A stretch of 8,290 nt of DNA from CAYGKP01 sp964350605 (GTDB lineage: Bacteria; Bacteroidota; Bacteroidia; Cytophagales; JAAEPT01). The notes under the pieces were generated by a model. That model did no database searches, was not told the DNA's origin, and was given only the letters and a program-made list of their open reading frames with translations. A program made the translations under genes and the position numbers. The stretch spans positions 1 to 8,290 of the forward strand of contig CAYGKP010000107.1 of assembly GCA_964350605.1 (NCBI GenBank), in the 5' to 3' direction. Positions 1 to 6,541 of this stretch are shown here, piece by piece. Positions within the stretch are counted from its first letter, which is position 1. Every line of letters begins with the position of its first letter.

Positions 1-203
1 AGATTCAATTGGAGCCGGGTTTTCATGTGCGCACCGGCTTGATGTTTGAATACGGCCAGTTCGACCGATCGGTGACGGCCATCGAGGCGGGGGCGCAACT
101 CGAAGCCTTCCAAAACGAGATCATCATCATCCCCTACAGCCAGAACCGCAGCGTCTTTACCTCGGCCTACATCATCCTGCATTTCGGGTCGCGCAAGCCC
201 TAA
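1..203 (+). CDS. C-terminal end of a probable outer-membrane beta-barrel protein (5' end outside window)
   Basis: The frame is open from the first complete codon (base 3) to the TAA at 201-203, giving about 66 residues of a longer protein; the start lies upstream of the window. The visible part alternates polar and hydrophobic residues in strand-like blocks (FHVRTGLMFEYG, AGAQLEAF, IIIIPY, VFTSAYIILHFG) and ends with a strand-like segment closing in HFGSRKP. This is the pattern of the last strands of an outer-membrane barrel. From memory it resembles a conserved, unnamed Bacteroidota protein with a 'LEAG' turn before the final strands. GC-rich codon use matches lipA. The 49 bp before lipA hold no clear hairpin terminator, but the TAnnTTTG box there suggests lipA has its own promoter. 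The family is unnamed and the role is unknown; the barrel assignment is an inference from the pattern. Confidence 0.6.
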   Translation, partial: IQLEPGFHVRTGLMFEYGQFDRSVTAIEAGAQLEAFQNEIIIIPYSQNRSVFTSAYIILHFGSRKP

Positions 204-240
204 AGGGCCCAGAAGTAAACTCCCGCGACGTTTTGGGTGT

Positions 241-248
241 TACCTTTG
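241..248 (+). promoter_or_regulatory. Bacteroidota-type -7 element before lipA
   Basis: TACCTTTG matches the Bacteroidota sigma -7 consensus TAnnTTTG in every defined position. It ends 4 nt before the lipA ATG at 253, so transcription would begin at or very near the start codon and the mRNA would have almost no leader. No TTG stands at the usual -33 distance (about 217-222), which weakens the call. Confidence 0.5.
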
Positions 249-252
249 CGCT

Positions 253-1128
253 ATGATCGAACTACCCGTCGTCGAATCTGCTCCCAAGGCCAAAAAACCG
301 GACTGGCTGCGCGTCAAACTCCCCATCGGTGAGGAGTTCCGCAAAGTCCGCGCGCTGGTCGACGAGCACAACCTGCACACCATCTGCCAAAGCGGCAACT
401 GCCCAAACATGGGCGAATGCTGGGGGGCGGGCACGGCCACTTTTATGATTTTGGGCAACGTCTGCACGCGTTCGTGCTCGTTTTGCGCCGTCGCGACAGG
501 CCGTCCGCCGGAGTATGACGAGGACGAACCCCGCCGCGTTGCCGAAGCCATCAAGTTGATGCAGGTGAAACACGCGGTCCTCACCTCTGTGAACCGTGAC
601 GAACTGAAAGACCGCGGCGCAGAGATTTGGTACCAAACTGTGGTTCAGACCAAAGAGCTCTCGCCTGAGACCACCATCGAAACCCTGATCCCCGACGTGA
701 AGGGCAACTGGGACGCACTCGAACGCATGATTTCGGCGGGCCAAGAAGTGGTCTCGCACAACATGGAAACCGTCGAGCGGCTGTATCGTCCCGTGCGTCC
801 GCAGGCGCGGTACGAACGCAGCTTGGAAGAGCTACGCCGCATCAAGGACTACGGCAAGCGCAGCAAGACGGGCATCATGCTCGGTCTGGGCGAGACGCGG
901 GACGAAGTCTTGAAGGCGATGGACGACTTGGTGGAAGTTGGGTTGGACATCCTGACGTTGGGGCAGTACCTGCAGCCGACCAAGCGCCACCACGAGGTGA
1001 TTGAGTTCATCCACCCCGACCAGTTCGAGGAGTATCGCGTGATCGGTGAGGAGAAGGGCCTCAAGTACGTGGAGTCCGGGCCGTTGGTGCGCAGTTCGTA
1101 CCATGCGGAACGGCATGTGAATGTTTAG
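253..1128 (+). CDS. lipA: Lipoyl synthase (radical SAM, two 4Fe-4S clusters)
   Basis: LipA inserts two sulfur atoms into octanoyl groups bound to carrier domains such as GcvH and the E2 subunits of 2-oxoacid dehydrogenases, in the cytoplasm. The 291-residue protein has all family signatures. The auxiliary cluster cysteines are C45, C50 and C56 in CQSGNCPNMGEC. The radical-SAM triad is C71, C75 and C78 in CTRSCSFC. SHNMETV follows in mid-protein, and the C-terminal RSSYHA motif (residues 280-285) supplies the serine that ligates the auxiliary cluster. Length is normal for the family (about 290-320) and the C-terminus is intact. The ATG at 253 gives the expected short N-terminal extension; there is no Shine-Dalgarno sequence, as is common in Bacteroidota. 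The stop TAG lies 2 nt before the RelA/SpoT-like gene, so the two may be cotranscribed. gcvP, whose partner GcvH needs lipoate, lies just beyond on the opposite strand. Confidence 0.97.
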   Translation: MIELPVVESAPKAKKPDWLRVKLPIGEEFRKVRALVDEHNLHTICQSGNCPNMGECWGAGTATFMILGNVCTRSCSFCAVATGRPPEYDEDEPRRVAEAIKLMQVKHAVLTSVNRDELKDRGAEIWYQTVVQTKELSPETTIETLIPDVKGNWDALERMISAGQEVVSHNMETVERLYRPVRPQARYERSLEELRRIKDYGKRSKTGIMLGLGETRDEVLKAMDDLVEVGLDILTLGQYLQPTKRHHEVIEFIHPDQFEEYRVIGEEKGLKYVESGPLVRSSYHAERHVNV

Positions 1129-2135
1129 TTATGCTATCGAAGGACGAGCTACGCCTTGGTTACAAAGAACGAGAAGGTTTATTTAACCAGACATGTATTG
1201 CTATTCACTCTGCGCTAGAATTACTTTTTCAGCAAGAGAAAATCTCGATACTTCGTGTTACCTCCAGAGTTAAAACCCTGGAGTCTTTTATTGAAAAAGT
1301 ATCAAGAAAAGAATACGATTCCCCGTTTGATTCTAACGAAGACTTCTGTGGTATTAGGGTTATCACCTTCTACCCTGAAGATTTGGTAAAAATCGACAAA
1401 TTGATCAGAAAGGAATTCGAGGTCCTTTCAGGAGAGCCAAAGGAAGATGAGCTTGAGGTAAATCAACTGGGATACCGCTCCAACCACTATGTTTGTCAAA
1501 TAAAGAAGGACTGGGCAAGCATTCCCAACTACAGAGGAATACAGGGGGTAAAATTTGAAATTCAAGTCCGCACAGTCCTGATGCACGCTTGGTCAGAGAT
1601 TCAGTATAGTCTCGGATACAAAGCGAAAAGCTATGTCCCCAAACCTCTATTAAGAAAAGTATATCTACTTAGCGGCTTGTTTGAACTTGCAGATGAACAG
1701 TTGCAACAAGTTTTATCCTCGTCAAGAGAATACGACAGGAATTTCCAGGAGAAAATAAAGACTCAATCTCCGGAGGCTACTGATGAAAGTGTAAACTTAA
1801 ACAACCTAAAATCGCTCCTAAAAAGTCTCTATCCCGATTGTGTTGATGATCCTACGGGGTACTCTACTTCTTGGGTTTTAGAAGCCTGCTCAGCTTTTGA
1901 TTTGAGAATTTCTGACTTGGTTGAAGCCTCAAGAGATTTCAGAGATTACGAAAAGCTTATCTGGCAAAAATTACCAAGCAAGCCAATCAATGCAAACATG
2001 CTTCTTTATGCTCTTGAGCTTAAGTACGAGAAGATCAGAAATCGACAGTACAAGAGTGAACTGAAAATAAACGATCGAAAGAACATAATTAATTTTCTTC
2101 TTGAAGAACAAAAAGAACGTCAGGCTAAAAAGTAG
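1129..2135. other. Single-gene AT-rich block inserted between convergent lipA and gcvP
   Basis: Base composition changes abruptly from GC-rich at the lipA stop to AT-rich, and back to GC-rich at the stop of the RelA/SpoT-like gene. The block contains that one gene and nothing else. I see no transposase, no terminal inverted repeats and no obvious target duplication at its edges, so the mechanism of arrival is unknown. Acquisition by homologous exchange in flanking genes would leave such clean borders. That is inference. Confidence 0.5.
1131..2135 (+). CDS. Stand-alone RelA/SpoT-type nucleotide (p)ppGpp synthetase-like protein with an unknown C-terminal domain
   Basis: A 334-residue protein whose residues about 20-165 form a RelA/SpoT synthetase domain. 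This fold transfers pyrophosphate from ATP to GDP/GTP or, in toxic relatives, to other nucleotides or tRNA. Visible motifs are R46-V-K48 with S52 (ATP-binding loop), D71 and GIR 74-76 (metal-binding Asp region), GYRSNH 114-119 (acceptor-binding loop), and EIQVRT 143-148 followed by MHAWSEIQY 151-159 (catalytic Glu region). Key synthetase residues therefore look intact. There is no HD hydrolase domain and no TGS/ACT region, so it is not a long RelA or SpoT. Residues about 170-334 are predicted mostly helical and I do not recognise them. The gene is visibly AT-rich and uses AGA codons, unlike both neighbours. ATG is 2 nt after the lipA stop and the end overlaps gcvP by 16 bp. It could be a housekeeping small alarmone synthetase or a toxin/defence enzyme of the toxSAS/CapRel kind; the sequence does not decide. 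Confidence 0.85.
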   Translation: MLSKDELRLGYKEREGLFNQTCIAIHSALELLFQQEKISILRVTSRVKTLESFIEKVSRKEYDSPFDSNEDFCGIRVITFYPEDLVKIDKLIRKEFEVLSGEPKEDELEVNQLGYRSNHYVCQIKKDWASIPNYRGIQGVKFEIQVRTVLMHAWSEIQYSLGYKAKSYVPKPLLRKVYLLSGLFELADEQLQQVLSSSREYDRNFQEKIKTQSPEATDESVNLNNLKSLLKSLYPDCVDDPTGYSTSWVLEACSAFDLRISDLVEASRDFRDYEKLIWQKLPSKPINANMLLYALELKYEKIRNRQYKSELKINDRKNIINFLLEEQKERQAKK

Positions 2136-4960
2136 TCCTCCATCGGCGGACAAGCGCAGACCAAGTTCCGGTCCCCGAAGGCCGCGTCGATGCGCCGCAC
2201 GGCGGGCCACACCTTCCGCTCCTTCACCCAGGCCAAGGGATACGCCGCCAACGAACGCGGGTAGGGAAATTCCCACCCGTCCGCGCTGACCAACCCCATC
2301 GTATGGGGGGCATTCTTCAGGGGGTTTTGCTCCGCGTCCAAGTCGCCGTTGGCAATCGCCTCGATCTCCGAACGAATCGACAGCAACGCCTCCGTAAAAC
2401 GATCCAACTCGGCCTTTGTCTCCGACTCGGTCGGCTCGATCATGAGCGTCCCGACCACGGGGAACGACACCGTCGGCGCATGGAAGCCATAGTCCATCAG
2501 GCGCTTGGCGACGTCCTCTGCCTCAATGCCCAGCGGTTTGAAAGGCCGCAAATCGAGGATGAATTCATGCGCACAGAACCCACTCTCGCCGGTGTAGAGA
2601 ATCTTGTACTCGCCCTGCAAGCGCGCCCGCAGGTAGTTGGCGTTCAGGATCGCGCGCGCGGTCGCTTCCTTGAGGCCCTGCCCGCCCATCGTGGCGATGT
2701 ACATCCACGGAATGACGAGTAGCGAAGCCGATCCATAGGGCGCGGCGGAAACGGTTCCGCTGCCCTCCGTTGTTGTTTCGGGATGACTGGGCAGGAAGGG
2801 GACCAAGTGCTTGGCCACGCCGATGGGGCCCATGCCCGGGCCGCCGCCGCCGTGGGGGATGCAGAAAGTTTTGTGCAGGTTCAGGTGGCACACGTCCGCG
2901 CCGATGTGGCCGGGGCTCGTGTGGCCGACTTGCGCGTTCAGGTTCGCGCCATCCATGTAGACCTGTCCGCCGTGCTGGTGGATCAGTGCACAAATGTCTT
3001 TGATCCCCGTCTCGAACACCCCGTGCGTCGAGGGGTAGGTCACCATCAGGGCCGCAAGATTCGCGCTGTGTTCCTCGGCCTTCGCCTTGAGATCATCGGT
3101 GTCAACGTTCCCGCGCTCATCGCACGCAACGACGACGACTTTCATCCCGGCCATCACCGCACTCGCGGGGTTCGTCCCGTGCGCACTATTGGGGATCAGA
3201 ACCACGTCGCGGTGCCCCTCGCCTTTCGAACGCAGGTAGGCCTGAATGGCCAAGAGGCCTGCGTACTCGCCTTGGGCCCCCGAATTGGGTTGGAAGCTGA
3301 TACCCGCAAAACCCGTCGCGGCGCAAAGCCACGCCCCGAGCTCGTCGATCAATGCCTCGTAGCCCTTCGCCCGGTCGGTCGGCGCAAAGGGGTGCACCCC
3401 TGCGACCGTTGGCCACGAAAGTGGGGCCATCTGGCTGGTTGCGTTCAGCTTCATCGTGCAAGAGCCCAGCGGAATCATCGACTGGCAGAGCGTAATGTCC
3501 TTCGCCTCCAACCGCTTGATGAAGCGCAGCAGTTCGTGCTCGGTGCGGTAGGCGTGGAAGGTCGAGTGGCTCAGGTAGTCGGTTTTCCGTTGGAGATTCT
3601 GTGGCTCCGCCGTGCCGGCGGGCCCAAGTTTCGGCGCGGGTTTTCCAACGGCCTCGGCAAAAACGGCCACCAGCTTGGACAGCTCGCCTTCGGTGACCCA
3701 TTCGTGCAACGTCACGCGTACACCACCGTGGGCAGTGCCGAGCAGAATGTCATTCGAATCGGCTAACTCGACGAGTTTGCCCGGCGCTTCGGTCTTGACG
3801 ATGATCGTATCGAACACCGCTTCGCTCTCGACTGCGTAGCCCAGTGCTTTCAACGCCGCAGTCAAGCGTGCGATATTCTTGCGTACAGTTTCGGCCAGGG
3901 ACTTCAACCCCTCCGGCCCGTAATGAACGGCATAAAATGCGGACAAGACGGCGAGCAAAACCTGCGCGGTACAGATGTTCGAAGTAGCCTTTTCGCGGCG
4001 GATGTGTTGCTCGCGGGTTTGAAGGGCCATGCGGTAGGCGGGGTTCCCGTCCGCATCTTTCGAAAGGCCAATCAAGCGACCGGGCAGTAAGCGTTTGTGT
4101 TCCTCGCGGGTGGCGAAGAAGGCGGCGTGTGGCCCGCCATACCCCATCGGAATGCCTAGACGTTGGGCCGAACCAAAGGCCACGTCGGCACCCATTTCTC
4201 CCGGAGGCGTGAAGAGCGTACAGGCCATCAAATCCGTCGCGACAGCCACGCCCACCTTCTCGGCATGTGCCGCTTCGATGGTGGCGGTCAGGTCGCGGAG
4301 CACGCCGTCCCCATCCGGGTTGCCGAGGATGCAGGCAAAGACATCTGGCCCGAAGCTGAGTTTTGTCGGGTCGACTTCCCGAATCGACACACCCAACCCT
4401 TCAGCCCGCGTTCGCAGGACCGCTAAGGTCTGCGGGTACAAATTCTTGGAGGCCAAACAAACGCTAGTCCCCTTCTTCTTCGCCCCAAAAGTCGTCCAAA
4501 GGAGGCCCAAGGCTTCGCCCGCCGCCGTCGCTTCGTCGAGCAAGGAAGCGTTCGCGAGCGGCAACCCGGTCAGTTCGCTAACCACCGTCTGGAACAGGAA
4601 AATGGCTTCCAGTCGCCCTTGGGCAATTTCGGCTTGGTAGGGGGTGTAGGCCGTGTACCACCCTGGGTTCTCCAATACGTTGCGGCGGATCACCTCGGGC
4701 ATCTGCGTGGGCACATACCCCTGGCCCAGGTAGCACTTGCCCGCGCGATTTCGGCCCATGTAGCCTTCCAATTGTTCGAGGGCCTCGGCTTCGGTCTTCG
4801 CAGTCGGCACACCCAAAAATTCCGGGAAGCGAATGCCCGCAGGGATCGTGCGGTCAACCAGTTCGGCCAGGGAAGAAACGCCCACCTCAGTGAGCATCAA
4901 CGAGAGGTCCCCAGGCAACTGGCCCAGGTGGCGGTCGGAAAAATCGAGGGGAGATTTCAT
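2120..4960 (-). CDS. gcvP: Glycine dehydrogenase (decarboxylating), P-protein of the glycine cleavage system
   Basis: GcvP is the PLP enzyme that decarboxylates glycine and passes the aminomethyl group to the lipoyl arm of GcvH. The protein has both halves fused (about 946 residues from the ATG at 4960; normal is 950-960). The N-terminal half runs to about residue 445 and the C-terminal catalytic half from about 460. Diagnostic segments are YTPYQAEIAQGRLE near 107-120, SMIPLGSCTMKLNAT near 496-510, HGTNPASA near 596-603 and the PLP Schiff-base lysine in HLNLHKTFCIPHGGGGPGMG (about K697 from this start). A TTG two codons upstream (4966) could also start the frame but overlaps the putative -7 box, so the ATG is preferred. 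The C-terminus CPPMEDYFLA is close to the family end, but its last codons and stop lie in the AT-rich neighbour's DNA. It is divergent from pyrC and convergent with the RelA/SpoT-like gene. Confidence 0.97.
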   Translation of the reverse strand: MKSPLDFSDRHLGQLPGDLSLMLTEVGVSSLAELVDRTIPAGIRFPEFLGVPTAKTEAEALEQLEGYMGRNRAGKCYLGQGYVPTQMPEVIRRNVLENPGWYTAYTPYQAEIAQGRLEAIFLFQTVVSELTGLPLANASLLDEATAAGEALGLLWTTFGAKKKGTSVCLASKNLYPQTLAVLRTRAEGLGVSIREVDPTKLSFGPDVFACILGNPDGDGVLRDLTATIEAAHAEKVGVAVATDLMACTLFTPPGEMGADVAFGSAQRLGIPMGYGGPHAAFFATREEHKRLLPGRLIGLSKDADGNPAYRMALQTREQHIRREKATSNICTAQVLLAVLSAFYAVHYGPEGLKSLAETVRKNIARLTAALKALGYAVESEAVFDTIIVKTEAPGKLVELADSNDILLGTAHGGVRVTLHEWVTEGELSKLVAVFAEAVGKPAPKLGPAGTAEPQNLQRKTDYLSHSTFHAYRTEHELLRFIKRLEAKDITLCQSMIPLGSCTMKLNATSQMAPLSWPTVAGVHPFAPTDRAKGYEALIDELGAWLCAATGFAGISFQPNSGAQGEYAGLLAIQAYLRSKGEGHRDVVLIPNSAHGTNPASAVMAGMKVVVVACDERGNVDTDDLKAKAEEHSANLAALMVTYPSTHGVFETGIKDICALIHQHGGQVYMDGANLNAQVGHTSPGHIGADVCHLNLHKTFCIPHGGGGPGMGPIGVAKHLVPFLPSHPETTTEGSGTVSAAPYGSASLLVIPWMYIATMGGQGLKEATARAILNANYLRARLQGEYKILYTGESGFCAHEFILDLRPFKPLGIEAEDVAKRLMDYGFHAPTVSFPVVGTLMIEPTESETKAELDRFTEALLSIRSEIEAIANGDLDAEQNPLKNAPHTMGLVSADGWEFPYPRSLAAYPLAWVKERKVWPAVRRIDAAFGDRNLVCACPPMEDYFLA

Positions 4961-4963
4961 GTT

Positions 4964-4971
4964 CAAAAATA
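4964..4971 (-). promoter_or_regulatory. Bacteroidota-type -7 element before gcvP
   Basis: Read on the minus strand, TATTTTTG matches TAnnTTTG and ends 3 nt before the gcvP ATG at 4960. The placement parallels the box before lipA and again implies a leaderless or nearly leaderless transcript. No TTG is seen at the usual -33 spacing (around 4991-4995). Confidence 0.45.
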
Positions 4972-5010
4972 CAGGTAGAGGCGCGGTTTTCGGCCTTCAG
5001 ATGGCCCGAG

Positions 5011-5019
5011 TTATCCACA
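5011..5019 (+). promoter_or_regulatory. Perfect DnaA box in the gcvP-pyrC divergent intergenic region
   Basis: TTATCCACA is identical to the strongest form of the DnaA box (TTATNCACA). It sits about 50 bp upstream of the gcvP ATG and 58 bp upstream of the pyrC ATG, between two divergent promoters. It is the only perfect copy I found in the window, so this is not an origin. DnaA could act here as a transcription factor, or the match could be chance. Confidence 0.4.
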
Positions 5020-5044
5020 GCCGGGGCAGCCTCGCTAGCCTTCC

Positions 5045-5052
5045 TATCTTTA
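5045..5052 (+). promoter_or_regulatory. Possible -7 element for pyrC (one mismatch)
   Basis: TATCTTTA differs from TAnnTTTG only in the last base. It ends 24 nt before the pyrC ATG, leaving room for a short leader. No TTG is seen about 20 nt upstream, so the call is weak. Confidence 0.3.
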
Positions 5053-5076
5053 CCCCTGAAGCCCACCAAAAGTTCG

Positions 5077-6423
5077 ATGTCCCGTACCCTGATTCTCGGC
5101 GCCAAGCTGGTCAACGAAGGCCACGTCCAAGAGCTTGACCTGCTCATTGACGGCGAGCGCATCTCCCGCATCGACGCGGACCTTCAATCCTTGGATGCCC
5201 ATCGTGTCATTGAAGCCAAAGGGCAGTACCTGCTGCCTGGCCTGATCGACGACCAAGTTCATTTCCGCGAACCGGGCCTGACCCACAAAGCCGACCTGGA
5301 AAGCGAATCGCGCGCGGCAGTCGCGGGGGGCATTACCTCCTACATGGAGATGCCCAACACCAAGCCCCCGGCCCTCACCCACGACCTCTTGGAATGGAAG
5401 TATTCGCGGGCCGCGCAGGTGTCGCGGGCGAACTACACGTTCTTCCTAGGCGCGAGCAACGACAACCTGGAAGCCATCCAACGGACTGACTATCGCAAGG
5501 TCTGCGGGGTGAAAATCTTCATGGGTTCCTCGACGGGAAATCTCTTGGTCGACGAGCCCGAGGCGCTGCACCGCATCTTCGCCGAAGCGCCCACGCTGAT
5601 TGCGACCCATTGCGAGGACGAAGCCACGATTCGCGCCAACCTGGCTGATGCCCTCTCAACCTACGGCGAGAAGATTCCCATCGAACAGCACCCCCTGATT
5701 CGCAGCCGGGAGGCTTGCCTTAAGTCGTCCAGCTTCGCGGTCGAACTGGCCAAGGCGCACGACGCGCGCCTGCACATCCTGCACATCTCAACCGCCCAGG
5801 AAACCCAGCTTTTCCAGCCCGGCCCCATTGAATCGAAACGGATCACCGCAGAGGCTTGCGTCCATCACCTCTGGTTTTCCGAGGAAGATTACGAGCGCAA
5901 AGGCAGCCTGATCAAGTGGAACCCCGCAGTCAAATCCGCCTCGGACCGGGAGGCCATCTGGAATGCCTTGATCGCAGACCGCATTGACGTGCTGGCCACT
6001 GACCACGCGCCCCACACCAAAGAGGAGAAAGCAAACCCATCCTACACTGCTTGCCCCTCGGGCGGGCCTTTGGTGCAACATGCCCTAGTCGCCCTCATGG
6101 AATCAGGGAAGCTGCCCCTCCAGCGCATCGTCGAGAAGAACTGCCACAATCCCGCAAAGTTGTTCGGCATCGTCGACCGCGGCTTCCTGCGCGAAGGCTA
6201 CTACGCCGACCTTGTGCTGGTCGATCCCGACAAACCGTGGAAAGTCTCGCCGCAAAACATCGCCAGCAAATGCGGCTGGTCGCCCTTTGAAGGACAGGAG
6301 TTTCAGGCAGCCATTACGCACACGTTCATAAACGGAGACTTGGCCTACCAGCTAGGCGATCAAGGGGGCAAATGGAACGAACAGACTCGCGGCAAACGAT
6401 TGCTGTTTGACAGAGGTCGTTAG
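5077..6423 (+). CDS. pyrC: Dihydroorotase (Bacteroidota-type, amidohydrolase family)
   Basis: Catalyses the reversible cyclisation of N-carbamoyl-L-aspartate to dihydroorotate, the third step of pyrimidine synthesis, in the cytoplasm. The 448-residue protein has the amidohydrolase layout: a small N-terminal beta domain, a metal-dependent barrel, and a C-terminal return to the beta domain (ADLVLVDPDKPWKV, 377-390). Active-site signatures are PGLIDDQVHFREPG (54-67), MPNT (92-95), the probable carboxylated lysine K146 in VKIFMGSSTGN, H178 in ATHCEDE, H236 in LHILHIS, and D309 in ATDHAPHTKEEK. The usual first metal His of HxH is Gln (Q60-V-H62). I recall the same IDDQVHF form in other Bacteroidota dihydroorotases, so it is probably lineage-typical and not a defect. 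Length suits the class I family. The ATG at 5077 fits the usual N-terminus. It is divergent from gcvP and ends 43 nt before the tRNA. Confidence 0.93.
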   Translation: MSRTLILGAKLVNEGHVQELDLLIDGERISRIDADLQSLDAHRVIEAKGQYLLPGLIDDQVHFREPGLTHKADLESESRAAVAGGITSYMEMPNTKPPALTHDLLEWKYSRAAQVSRANYTFFLGASNDNLEAIQRTDYRKVCGVKIFMGSSTGNLLVDEPEALHRIFAEAPTLIATHCEDEATIRANLADALSTYGEKIPIEQHPLIRSREACLKSSSFAVELAKAHDARLHILHISTAQETQLFQPGPIESKRITAEACVHHLWFSEEDYERKGSLIKWNPAVKSASDREAIWNALIADRIDVLATDHAPHTKEEKANPSYTACPSGGPLVQHALVALMESGKLPLQRIVEKNCHNPAKLFGIVDRGFLREGYYADLVLVDPDKPWKVSPQNIASKCGWSPFEGQEFQAAITHTFINGDLAYQLGDQGGKWNEQTRGKRLLFDRGR

Positions 6424-6425
6424 TC

Positions 6426-6456
6426 TTGCAGGGGTTCGGGCGGCCTTGTATCTTTG
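6426..6456 (+). promoter_or_regulatory. Bacteroidota promoter of tRNA-His (-33 TTG and -7 TATCTTTG)
   Basis: TTG at 6426-6428 and TATCTTTG at 6449-6456 are separated by 20 nt, matching the Bacteroidota arrangement TTG-N19-21-TAnnTTTG. Transcription would begin around 6460-6463, a few nucleotides before the tRNA. The -33 element starts 2 nt after the pyrC stop. Confidence 0.75.
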
Positions 6457-6466
6457 CGCCCCACCC

Positions 6467-6541
6467 GGAGGATATAGCTCAGTTGGTTAGAGCGCTGGTT
6501 TGTGGTACCAGAGGTCGTGGGTTCGAACCCCATTATCCTCC
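6467..6541 (+). tRNA. tRNA-His (anticodon GTG)
   Basis: A complete cloverleaf can be folded. The acceptor arm GAGGATA (6468-6474) pairs with TATCCTC (6534-6540). The D arm is GCTC/GAGC. The anticodon stem CTGGT/ACCAG encloses loop TTGTGGT with anticodon GTG at 6502-6504. The T arm has loop TTCGAAC. The histidine identity pair is present: extra G-1 at 6467 opposite C73 at 6541. The 3' CCA is not encoded, since CTT follows C73. It reads histidine codons CAC and CAT. The opposite strand is read as the C-terminal tail of the recombinase. Confidence 0.96.

Noticed and set aside
1126..1133. TAGTTATG as a -7 promoter box for the RelA/SpoT-like gene
   Set aside because: It has a mismatch in the conserved TTTG part, overlaps the start codon and has no -33 partner, so it is not supported.
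2303..3766. Long plus-strand open frames opposite gcvP
   Set aside because: They are GC-rich shadow frames on the antisense strand of gcvP, with arginine/proline-rich sequence and no family motifs.
5011..5019. Replication origin
   Set aside because: Only one DnaA box is seen, with no AT-rich unwinding region, no box cluster, and no dnaA or dnaN nearby.
6411..6518. 10-bp direct repeat CAGAGGTCGT at 6411-6420 and 6509-6518 as an attachment-site duplication
   Set aside because: One copy is the end of pyrC and the other part of the tRNA variable/T-arm region. Neither lies at an element border, so chance is the simplest reading.
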